From contig JBEKTW010000022.1 in the NCBI GenBank assembly GCA_049515655.1, positions 46,534 to 110,533 of the forward strand: DNA of 64,000 bases. The letters are read 5' to 3'. Under the pieces are notes generated by a model. It made no database searches. It was not told where the DNA came from and worked only from the letters and a program-made list of their open reading frames with translations. Origin of the DNA: JBEKTW01 sp049515655. GTDB lineage: Bacteria; Bacteroidota; Ignavibacteria; UBA10030; SZUA-254. Positions 52,799 through 63,200 of this stretch are shown here, piece after piece. How positions within the stretch are numbered: the stretch's first letter is position 1; every line of letters starts with the position of its first letter. Both the position numbers and the translations under genes were made by a program.

Positions 52799-54493
52799 AT
52801 GAAATTATTCTATACAACGTTGGCGGCTCTGTGCGTGCTCTTCGCTTCTTCCGCGAGCATGTTTGGACAAGCGACCGGGGACTACCGCAGTAATGGCACC
52901 GGAGGCGGAAAGTGGAGTGTCGCGGCTACATGGCAAACGTACAACGGATCAACGTGGGTGGCGGCGACGAACGCACCGACCGGTTCGCAGGTTGTCACCA
53001 TTCAAAGCACGGATTCCGTCTATTTCGACGTGGCAGTGAACATCACGGACACCTTGAAGAACCAGGGTAAATTCAGCGGTGCTTCCAACTTGACCATTGC
53101 CAGCGGAGGGATATACCAACACGACCTGAACGGCGGTTCTCTTCCCGTTGCGACGTGGAGTGTCGGATCAACGTGTTTGATAACGGGTGTCTCAACTTCC
53201 GTGCCCTCTAACGGGAATCAGGGTTTTTATAACTTCATCGTCAACAGTCCGGGTTGGATCGCCAATATGAACATGGGTTGGGGATCGACCAGTTCAAGTC
53301 CGAATACTCCCCTGCCGCAATCGATCTACGGAAATGTCATCGTCAGATGTACCGGAACCACCGGCAGATGGAACTGGTGCGCCCCGGCTTCGGGGTCGAG
53401 CAAAACGGTCCGGAATTCGGCAACCGTTTCCGTGTACGGTGACCTCATCGTGGATGGAAGCGCCACGGATTCCGCACAAGAGATAAGCGTCACATCGAAC
53501 GGAACAAGCAACGCCTATACGGATATTATTATCAACTCTCATGGGAACGTCGTCGTGACCGGAAATCCGACCAACACCGCCTGGACGAATTTTTCCGTTT
53601 CGAGGGGCTCGCAAGGCAGTGGTACCGGCACGACAAAGTGGAACCTGTACGGGGATTTCACGATGTCCGATGCAACCACCATGAACTCGAATGCGACAAA
53701 CGCGAAATTCGTCTTCGCGAAATCCGGCACGCAGAACATAGTCCTTAACAACGTGACATTTGGGTCTTCCGGAAGTGCTGCGGTCAACATCGATGTCGAC
53801 AGCGGCTCGGTACTGAACCTCGGCATGACAGCTCTGAGCGGCGGTACCACGTCCACAAATACCGGGAGCTTCAACGTGTTGAAGGGCGCGACGATTGTGA
53901 CGGCGCATCCGGATGGTATCGATGGAAACGTGACGTGCACGGGAGAATCCGGCGGCGGCAATAAACTCAGCAAGACCGCCAGTTACGCGTTCAATGGCAC
54001 GGCGGCGCAGGTCACCGGTTCTCTGATGCCGGACACTGTCAGCAAACTGACGATCAACAACGCAAGCGGCGTGACACTGACACAGGCGACGACTGTCATG
54101 GATACGCTCTTCCTTCTCGCCGGTGTCTTTCATCCCCAGGGTCATCTGACGCTTGGTCCCAGCGCGTTTACAGTCAACGGTGGAGGGTCTATCGAAGGGG
54201 TTACGCCGCCGCCTGCGAGCCGGATCCCCAAAGAATTCTACGTCAGCCAGAATTATCCGAATCCGTTCAATCCTACGACAGAGATTACCTATGGCCTTCC
54301 GAAGGGAGACTACGTCACTGCCAGGGTGTACAACCTGCTCGGACAGGAACTCGCGACATTGTTTACGGGCCGCCAGAGTGCGGGCGTACATACTCTGCAT
54401 TTTGATGGGTCGAACCTTTGCTCGGGGATTTACTTCTATCGTATCCAGGCTGGGACTGCGGTCGAGGTCAAGCGAATGATTCTCAACAAGTGA
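52799..54493 (+). CDS. T9SS-secreted beta-helix-type surface protein
   Basis: 564 residues with a signal peptide (1-23). The N-terminal GDYRSNGTGG...WSVAATWQTYNGSTW domain (about 27-55) also opens the giant protein at 57228 and recurs inside it. The middle is Ser/Thr/Asn/Gly-rich with repeating beta strands; FSVSRGSQGSGTGTTKWN and KFVFAKSGTQNIVL match blocks of the giant protein. The last ~90 residues (QNYPNPFNPTTEIT, YNLLGQELATLF, KRMILNK) form the sorting domain. Probably a surface carbohydrate-binding or adhesive protein. With the GH105 gene it lies inside the inverted-repeat-bounded segment. Confidence 0.85.
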   Translation: MKLFYTTLAALCVLFASSASMFGQATGDYRSNGTGGGKWSVAATWQTYNGSTWVAATNAPTGSQVVTIQSTDSVYFDVAVNITDTLKNQGKFSGASNLTIASGGIYQHDLNGGSLPVATWSVGSTCLITGVSTSVPSNGNQGFYNFIVNSPGWIANMNMGWGSTSSSPNTPLPQSIYGNVIVRCTGTTGRWNWCAPASGSSKTVRNSATVSVYGDLIVDGSATDSAQEISVTSNGTSNAYTDIIINSHGNVVVTGNPTNTAWTNFSVSRGSQGSGTGTTKWNLYGDFTMSDATTMNSNATNAKFVFAKSGTQNIVLNNVTFGSSGSAAVNIDVDSGSVLNLGMTALSGGTTSTNTGSFNVLKGATIVTAHPDGIDGNVTCTGESGGGNKLSKTASYAFNGTAAQVTGSLMPDTVSKLTINNASGVTLTQATTVMDTLFLLAGVFHPQGHLTLGPSAFTVNGGGSIEGVTPPPASRIPKEFYVSQNYPNPFNPTTEITYGLPKGDYVTARVYNLLGQELATLFTGRQSAGVHTLHFDGSNLCSGIYFYRIQAGTAVEVKRMILNK

Positions 54494-54546
54494 TCCGGCA
54501 GGGATGCTCGATCAAGAAACGGCTCCGGCATGAAAAGGAAGCTCGC

Positions 54547-55767
54547 GTGAAGTGTCTGTTGGTCATATCGCTTCTTGCTCTTGTTGCGAAATTCGCCCTG
54601 GGCGGCGTGCGCGATTCATCGAGTGTGATTCACGGCTCGTGGTCTCAGCGCATTGCCGACTCGTTCTTGCTGCGCCATCCGGGTGGAGTCACGTACGATT
54701 CCACATCGCCGAACAAAGACTGGAACTATGAACAGGGCTTGATGCTGGAGTCGATTCATCAAATGTGGCTGCTGACAGGCGACAAGAAGTACTTCGACTT
54801 TATCGAGAAGAATCTTGACCATTATGTTGACGAAGCGGGAAACATCAAGACGTATGACCTCGAAGATTTCAATCTCGACAACATATCCGGCGGAAGGGCG
54901 GTGCTGGCGGTCTATCAAGCAACCAATTTGGAAAGATTCAAGAAAGCCGCTATGTTGCTTATGAGCCAATTGAAAAAGCAACCGCGGACACATGAAGGCG
55001 GTTTCTGGCATAAGAAGATTTATCCTTTCCAGATGTGGTTGGATGGATTGTTCATGGCCGAGCCGTTTTATACCAGGTACGCGGCACTGTTCAATGAACC
55101 CGATGCTTTTGACGATATCGCGAATCAGTTCATCGTCATTGCCCGCCATGCGCGCGATCCTAAGACCGGTTTGTTCTATCACGGGTGGGATGAAAGCAAA
55201 AAGGAGCGTTGGGCAAACCCGCAGACCGGGTGTTCCCCGAGCCTCTGGGGAAGGGCAATGGGATGGTACATGATGGCGCTCGTGGATGTGCTGGATGATT
55301 TCCCGCCGGCTCATCCGAAGAGACAGGAACTGACGTCGATTCTCAAGAATCTCGCCGACGCTGTGCTGAAGAACCGGGATGAGAGAACGCATCTCTGGTT
55401 CCAGGTTGTCGACCGGGGAAATCGAACGGGCAACTATCTCGAGGCGTCATCGTCGTGTATGTTTTCCTACAGCTTCGCGAAAGGTGCGAACAGAGGCTAC
55501 CTGGATAAGAGGTTCTTCGCCGCCGCCGAAGAGTCGTTCCGCGGGATTGTCGAACAATTCGCCAGCGTCGATGCCAGCGCGCTCGTCGATCTGCACGGGA
55601 CCTGCCGCGGCCTGGGGCTCGGCGGCATGCCGTACAGGGATGGCAGCTTCGAGTATTATACCGGTGAGCCGCAGTTGACGAACGATATGAAAGGTATCGG
55701 ACCATTCCTGCTTGCGGCAATTGAGCTCGAAAAAGGAAATGCCGGAAAAGTAATTCATGGTAATTAG
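54547..55767 (+). CDS. GH105 unsaturated rhamnogalacturonyl hydrolase
   Basis: 406 residues from the GTG at 54547 (AAGGAA SD), which gives a signal-type N-terminus (VKCLLVISLLALVAKFALG). The (alpha/alpha)6 GH105 pattern is clear: WNYEQGLMLESIHQMWLLTG, GGFWHKKIYPFQMWLDGLFMAEPF with the catalytic Asp166, GRAMGWYMMALVDVL and GTCRGLGLGGM. GH105 removes the unsaturated galacturonyl residue left by pectin or rhamnogalacturonan lyases, so a lyase is expected elsewhere. It complements the GH28 at 43040. Downstream lies the right copy of the 140-bp inverted repeat. Confidence 0.92.
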   Translation: MKCLLVISLLALVAKFALGGVRDSSSVIHGSWSQRIADSFLLRHPGGVTYDSTSPNKDWNYEQGLMLESIHQMWLLTGDKKYFDFIEKNLDHYVDEAGNIKTYDLEDFNLDNISGGRAVLAVYQATNLERFKKAAMLLMSQLKKQPRTHEGGFWHKKIYPFQMWLDGLFMAEPFYTRYAALFNEPDAFDDIANQFIVIARHARDPKTGLFYHGWDESKKERWANPQTGCSPSLWGRAMGWYMMALVDVLDDFPPAHPKRQELTSILKNLADAVLKNRDERTHLWFQVVDRGNRTGNYLEASSSCMFSYSFAKGANRGYLDKRFFAAAEESFRGIVEQFASVDASALVDLHGTCRGLGLGGMPYRDGSFEYYTGEPQLTNDMKGIGPFLLAAIELEKGNAGKVIHGN

Positions 55768-55853
55768 CTAACATTACGCAAAACAAAGTCCGGAGTCTGA
55801 AATCCGAAGCACGATATCATAGATAAATTCTAAGCACGAAACCCTAAATCCTA

Positions 55854-55993
55854 AACAAAATCCAAGCACTAAATTCAAAACTGTCCTAGGAAATCTGTTT
55901 TTTCGTGTTTTAAGCATTCGAATTTTGGATTTGTTTAGTATTTCGATATTCGAATTTAGAGTTTTTCAGTAACAATCATGGCTCTGCGTAACA
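55854..55993 (-). repeat. right copy of the 140-bp inverted repeat
   Basis: Reverse complement of 52477-52616 (about 96% identical by eye). It ends about 60 bp before the LacI gene. It is AT-rich and carries no coding potential. Confidence 0.9.
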
Positions 55994-56051
55994 TCACTAA
56001 TTATTTTTGATTACATGATCATAGCAAGAAATACGATGAGAGAGGTTGACG

Positions 56052-57140
56052 ATGACAAAACGCACACATATCACGCTTGACGATATCGCAAAGCGGTTGA
56101 AAGTTTCCCGGGTAACGGTCTCGAAAGCGCTGCGGGGCCATTCGGACATTTCCGTGGAGACGACGAAGCGTGTTCAGAGAATCGCCAAGGAGCTGGGCTA
56201 TTCTCCGAATATCATCGCGAGGAGCCTCTCTTCGAGGCGGTCGCACATGATCGGGCTCGTGGTGCCGAAAATCGCGCATAACTTCTTCGGCTCCGTCATC
56301 GAAGGGATATACGATTCGGCCTTCGAGAATCACTACGAAACCCTCCTGACCGTGTCACAGGAGAATGCCGACCGGGAATGGCTGCACTTGCAGACGCTGG
56401 TCTCGATGAGAGTGGATGGGATCATCATTTCGATTTCGCAAGAGACGCAGGACGTAAAGCGGTTCACGTGGATCCGGAAAATGGGAATTCCGCTTGTGTT
56501 CGTCGACCGAAAACCGGAGCAGCCGCTTTCCGGTTTCAGCAGTGTGCTGAATAACGACCGCGAGGGAGCCTTTCAGGCCGTTGAGCACGCGATCAAGGTC
56601 GGTTACCGCAAATTGGGATTCGTCGGCGGCAACCCGAAGATCAATATTGCCAAGGACAGACTGCAGGGCTTTGAGGAAGCGCTGAAGGAGTACCGTATCC
56701 CGATGAACCGGGATTGGATCGTGCCAGGCGGTTTTGGCAAAGACGACGGGTATAACGGCTTGAAACGATTGCACCAGAGCGGGACGATGCCCGAGTTCAT
56801 CTTCGCGGCGACGTATCCGGTCGCGCTGGGAATTTATGAGGCCGCGAAAGAACTGGGGATTCGGATCCCCGATGATGTCGACATTATCTGTTTTGGCGAC
56901 AGCGATGTCGGACGGTTCCTCTCGCCCGCGATCAGTGTTGTGCGGCAGCCGGCCCGCGAGATGGGCGTTCGCGCTGTGGAGATCCTTTTGGAAAATATCG
57001 CGAAGCATGAAGTTACCCGTGAATATCACGTGCTGCTGCCGACGGAGCTCGTGATACGGGAGACATGCGCCTCGAAAAGGGCGCAGGTGAAAACGACGCC
57101 GACAATTGAAAAGGTTCCTGCTGAGTCTCTGACAACCTAA
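56052..57140 (+). CDS. LacI-family transcriptional regulator
   Basis: 362 residues from the ATG at 56052 (AGAGGT SD; a TTG two codons earlier is unlikely). The N-terminal helix-turn-helix (about 5-55) reads ITLDDIAKRLKVSRVTVSKAL then NIIARSLSSRRSHMIGLVVP, including the hinge helix. The periplasmic-binding-like effector domain (60-340) has MRVDGIIISIS, GYRKLGFVGGN and FIFAATYPVALGIYEAAKELG. It probably senses a pectin-derived sugar or acid and represses the GH28-TonB genes; TTAGCGCTAA at 42960-42969 is a candidate operator. It lies at the end of the locus just after the inverted repeat. Confidence 0.92.
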   Translation: MTKRTHITLDDIAKRLKVSRVTVSKALRGHSDISVETTKRVQRIAKELGYSPNIIARSLSSRRSHMIGLVVPKIAHNFFGSVIEGIYDSAFENHYETLLTVSQENADREWLHLQTLVSMRVDGIIISISQETQDVKRFTWIRKMGIPLVFVDRKPEQPLSGFSSVLNNDREGAFQAVEHAIKVGYRKLGFVGGNPKINIAKDRLQGFEEALKEYRIPMNRDWIVPGGFGKDDGYNGLKRLHQSGTMPEFIFAATYPVALGIYEAAKELGIRIPDDVDIICFGDSDVGRFLSPAISVVRQPAREMGVRAVEILLENIAKHEVTREYHVLLPTELVIRETCASKRAQVKTTPTIEKVPAESLTT

Positions 57141-57227
57141 CGAAAACAAACTATCACCTGAAGTATTTGTGTCAAAATTTTCACATAATTCATCATTCAT
57201 TCTTCAACAACTCCATATGGAGGGTTT

Positions 57228-60200
57228 ATGAAAACCTTATATGCAATTCTCTTCACACTTGTTTGCTTCCTATTCATCGGGACGACGGTGTGGGGGCAGA
57301 GTGCCGGCGATTTTCGCTCTCACGGTACAGGCCAATGGGGAACGGTAGCCACGTGGGATACTCTCAACCCTGATCTGGTCAACTGGTATGCCGCAAGTCG
57401 GCAGCCTCCCTCAACCGCAAATGTCACCATACTCAACGGACACACTGTTACAATTGAGGCGAGTCCCAAGACTTGTAATAACCTCACGGTCCAAAATGGG
57501 GGATCGCTGGTTGGGGCTAATACTCTCCCCACGTCCTCACTTCGTTACCTACGAGTCTACGGATCGACGATAACTGACAGTGGAAACATTGGGGCCTCGA
57601 CGGATTGCCTCGGAATGTCACCTTACGCTGCCTCAGGTCAAACGGTCACTGTTACAGGGAGTGGCACGACGTATTTCTCGCGCATTCAGCCGTCACAGGC
57701 AAGCACAACGGTAATCTTCGATGCGAACGTACACCTTGACTATGCCGGCAGTGCCGGTGCGGGTTCCACTGCGTTGTATCCGGCCGATAAAGACAATTGT
57801 ATATTCACGATCAACGCAGGGAAGACTGTAACAATGGCACCGTCTGCATATATCGCGAACCATGCGAGCAGCGGAACCAACGCAGGTTCGGTCAACCTCA
57901 CAATCAATGTTTACGGATCTTTGGTAACACAAAGCAATTCGATAATCAACTTGAATACGGCAAGTCTCAAAACCTCTACACTCAATGTTTATAATGGAGG
58001 AAGCATCAGTTTAGGTGCCTTCCTGCGCGGAGATGCCACGAACCTCGGAACTGTGAGTATCAATGTCAACAACGGGGGAACAATAACGGGTGGGTCAGGC
58101 AGTACGTATGCTCTTTCAACGGGAACCACAAGCGTAAACGGAACAGTGGACTTCGGCAGCTCTTCGACATCGACAAGGACGCTTGGTACGGCGGCGGTTG
58201 CCGGAACGTTGAGGTTTACGGATAACACATACCCGACAGGATCTATCTCGCTCAATTCGGGCTCAACTGTCGAGTACTATGGCGGCTCAGGTATTTCCCT
58301 GGGATCGACTCCTGCGACATATTACAACCTTCTTATCAATACAGCCGGCGGGGTGACACTAGGAGGATCGTGTAATGTTACCAACGCTCTGACACTCAGC
58401 AGCGGTACGTTCACCGTCGGCGCAAACACACTCACGCTCAATAACCCGATACTGGGGACTCCCGGCAACCTCAGCGCGGGCAGTTCATCCTCGATTTCCA
58501 TCGCCGGGTCGGCCAGCGGCGTAAATATTCCAAGCAGCGTCACATCTCTCAGCAACCTGACCCTCAATAATTCCAACGGCACGACTCTTCAGGGCAATTT
58601 GGCCCTCAACGGCACGCTTACGTTCACAAGCGGAAGCGTCGTCACCGGGTCGGACACCTTAGCCATCGCTACGGGCGGGAGCGTTTCGGGCGCCGGCTCT
58701 GGACAATACGTGTACGGCAACCTGCAGCGGGGAATTCCCGGAGGATCATCCCTCGAGAACTTCGATGTCGGGGACAATACGAACTACACGCCTGTTGCAC
58801 TCTCTTTTGGAGGAGGAACGACCGGCGGGAACCTCACCGTGAACACCACCGGGAATACCCAGCCCAACTTCGCATCGTCGACGATCAATCAAACGAAATA
58901 TGTCAAACGGTACTGGACGTTCACGAATAGTGGAGTCTCCGGCACCTACGATGCGACATTCAATTTCGTCAACGGCGACATCCAGGGCGGCGGCAATACT
59001 TCTAACTTTATCATCGGCAAGTACGATGGCGGCTGGACCTATCCGACAATCGGGGCCCAAAACTCTAATTACACCAAAGCCACCGGATTGACCTCGTTCA
59101 GCGATTTTGCGATCGGCGAAGGCCCAGTCCCACCGACCATGGCTACGCCAACGTATTCGGCGGTGGCAAAGGACACAGCGATCCTGGGCGCAACGATTGT
59201 TACGGATAACGGTTGGACAGTCACGGCAAGCGGTGTTGCATACGGGACAAGCCCCGCCCCCACGACCCCGACGGTGGCCACCTCTCCGACTACCACGTCC
59301 GGCGCATTTACCGTGAATGTCAACAGTCTCTTATCAAACACATTGTATTATTTCCGCGGCTACGCCGCGAACGTGGCGGGTACGGGTTACTCGGCGGACA
59401 GCACATTTACCACGGTGCCGGCTGCACCGGTTGCCAGCGCTGCAACGGGCGTCGGCAGTACCAGCTTCACGGCAATCTGGAGCGCAGTCTCGGGCTCTGC
59501 CGCAGTCACGTATCGTCTCGATGTCTCCAAGGATAGTCTTTTCGGCACATTCCTGGGCGGTTACAACGATCTGAACGTGAGCACGGCAACGAGTCATCCC
59601 GTGACGGGTCTCGATCCCGATTCCACGTACTATTATAGAGTGCGTGCGGTGAACGCCGGTGGAACGAGTGATCAATCAAATCGAATCTCGGTCACGATGC
59701 CCACGCAGCCTCCTCCAACAGTGACGACGCCCACTGCAGCAAACATTGTGGACACCTCGGCAACCCTCGGTGCGAATGTCACGTCTGATGGAGGAGGTGC
59801 CGTCACTGAACGTGGTATCGTTTGGTCGACGACTCCCGATCCAACAACAGCCAATAACAAAGTTACCACGACGGGTACAACAGGCGTTTTCACCGTTCAC
59901 GTCGGGAGTTTATCTGCAAAGACCTTGATTCACTATCGGGGTTTTGCGACGAACGCCGGTGGAACGGGCTATACCTCCGACACGACATTTTACACGCTTG
60001 CCACGGAGCCGACGACACATGCCGGCTCGTTTACGGCCACTGCGGTTTCGAAGAATGAAATCGACCTCTCGTGGAGTGTCGCGACGGGTGCCGATGGTTA
60101 CATCATTCTCAAACACGCGGGGGTCGACCCGGCTGGTTTGCCGGCCGATGCATCAGGATATTCTGTCGGTGCGATTATCGGTACCGACACGGTCGCGGCT

Positions 60201-63200
60201 GTGATCACGTCCGGCGCGACAACCACGGCGAACATCACCGGCCTCGCAAGCAATACCCGCTTCAATTTCTCGATTATGCCGTTCGGGTATGACGGCTCTC
60301 ATGCGGCGACGTACAACTACAAGACTGATGGAACGATCCCGACGGCGAACGCGATCACCTTCAGCATGCTATCCGATGTCATCGCGACGCCGGGGTTTGT
60401 GTATCCGACGAATATCCCTTACATGAACTATCCGCCGACCGCGGGCTTGACGACTGTAAATTCGGATTCAGTGTTCGGGATTACAGTCAGAGATGGCGGT
60501 GCAGCGGTCAACGATTCAGACGCCCTGCCAACCATATTGACGGCATTGAGTCTGACCGTGACCAATTTCTCGATGATCGACCATGCAGCCCTCTTCGATG
60601 GCTCGACAAATCTGGCAGAAGTCGCAGTTACAGCATCGCCGATCAATTTCTCAGGATTGAGTGTAAGCGTCCCAGACAACGGAACGAAAGACCTCATGCT
60701 GAGAATTGTGTTCAAGACGGTTGTAACGGATAATGCGAGGATGACGTTCACGGTTTCTTCGGTGACTGCGAGTGCGACCGGTTCCGGGTTTGCCGCAGCG
60801 AATGGCGGTGGGGCGACCAGCTCGGCTTCCGGAAACGACAACAAAGTGGCCGTGACGGCTTCGAAACTCGTCTTCACGACCCAGCCGACAACCGGGAAGT
60901 TGCCAACGGTGAATTTCGGGCCGGTGGTGGTAACGGCAAAAGACGCGGATAACAACGTCGATGTCGATTATTCGACCGCTGTCGTTATCTCCTCCTCCTC
61001 CGTGTTCAAGCTCAATTCCACGGATGCCGGAAGGTTGACACATACACCTGTTTCCGGTGTTGCAACGTGGGCAAATATGACGTCGTTGACGGCCGGCGCG
61101 GGAAAAATAGGCGCGGCGTCGAATGGGTTGACGCCGGATTCAAGCAATTCATTCACGGTGTTGGGTACGGGAGATTTCAGAACTCACCAGGCGGGCAATT
61201 GGAACGACGTCAACACCTGGGAACGGTTCGACGGTGCGAACTGGGTCTATCCTGCCTCAATTACGCCCGTTGATAGTCTTGGCAGAAAAACGATAATGTC
61301 CGGACACTCGGTTGCAGTTTCCGCCGATGTCGCAGCGGATTCTGTCTACGTGAATGGTACGCTCACGATCAATTCGGGAGTAACGTTTACGGTAAACCCG
61401 CCAAGTCTCAAGAAGGAACGTTACGGAATCATAACCGATACAACAGGAGGTGCCAGCCCTGCTGTAATCGTCAGTGGCACATACAAGCTTAATAGGGACT
61501 CAGGTAACGTTCCCAATGCGACATGGAATGATGGTTCCACGCTTCTCGTGACCGGCGTGAAGGCCGGCACGAGCATCGGGGCGAACCCGGGTCAAAGTTA
61601 CTACAACATTGTCTGGAACTGTCCCAGCCAGACCGCGAATACGAATATGGGGATGCATCCGCCCGCCAACAGGGATACGACAACGACGGTACGCGGCGAT
61701 ATTTCAATCCTCAACACGGGCAATGGTGCAGTCAGAGCGTATCTGTGCGGGCCGCCTGCCGGCACGACTGGACGCACGGTTGCCAGAATAAACATCAACG
61801 GCAAGATCAACGTGTCGAATGCATCAATCTTCAGCGCTCACGGCACGGGCAACGGGAACACGGATGTCTATGTCACCGTGTTGGGGAACATAACCGTTCG
61901 CGATAACGCTTCCCAACTTTCCATTTCCAGGGGCTCCCAGGGCACCACGGGAACGACGACATGGTATATCAAGAGCGACAGTGTGATCTATGGGCCAGGC
62001 ACCAACAACCAGAATTCTTCCGACGCCGCTTCCGCCATAGCTACGTCGAGAGGGAAATTCGTCTTCAACAAAGCGGGCACGCAGATCATCTCCATTGACA
62101 CGTTGGCCGCCTGGACCGGACCGTGCAACATGCAGTTCGGCGACAGCAGTACGAGTACGACGGTGAATATCGGCAACAGCCCGTTCATCGGTGCCGCCTG
62201 CGTACAGAGAATAAAATACAACGCGAAAGTCATTGTTGGACCCCTCGGATATATCGGAGGAGGATCCAACTCGTACAGCACGCCGGCGCCCAGCAACTTT
62301 GCCATGGACAACGGCGCTACGTTGGTGATCGGTTCCGCCGGCGGCATCCGGGCAACCAACCACGGCAGCTCGGGTGCAGTTCAAGTAAACGGAGTCAGAA
62401 CATTCAGTACGGGTGGAAACTATGAATACAACGGCGCGGTCTCACAGAAAACCGGCGGCGGTTTGCCGGCCACGGTGAACAACCTAACGGTCACCAACGC
62501 GGCGGGAGTTACGATGGATTCGACCACGGCAGTTACCGTTAACGGAACGCTCACATTCAACAGCGGCACGTTCACGACCGGTACCGATAGCCTGCACTCG
62601 GATACACTCGCGCTTGCTGCCACCGCATCGGTGAATCGAATCAGCGGTCACGTGGTGGGCAATCTCAGGAGAGGTGTCAATTCTTCCTGGAATGGCGTCC
62701 AGAAATCATTCGACATCGGTGATTCGGCCAATTACACTCCGGTGAATTTGACGTTCGGCACTGTCTCCGGGGCGGGAAGTCTCACTGCGGGCACAACGCC
62801 GGCTGAACAACCAAACATCGCCACGTCAATGATCGATCCGGCCAGGTCGGTGAACAGGTACTACAGTTTCACCAACAATGGCGTCGGATTTGATAATTAT
62901 AACGCGGCATTCAAATTCGTGCCGGGCGATCTTGTCGGCAGCCCGAACACGAGCAAATTCATCGTGGGCAAATACAACGGCGGTTCCTGGTCCTATCCGA
63001 CGGTGGGAATAGAAACTGATTCGACCACGCAGGCCACCGGGCTGACGTCATTCAGTGACTTCGCACTTGGTCAGCAGCGTCGCAACATGTTGACAATCCA
63101 TGCCACGCACGGGACGGTGACGCTGAATCCGCCGACCGGACCGTACGATTCGGCTACGGTCGTTCACCTGACGGCAGTGCCGGCGACAGGTTATCACTTC

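Noticed and set aside
53294..54400. Long minus-strand frame (368 codons) opposite a secreted protein
   Set aside because: It is Arg/His/Cys-rich, without motif, and fully inside the recognised T9SS protein; an antisense shadow of biased codons.
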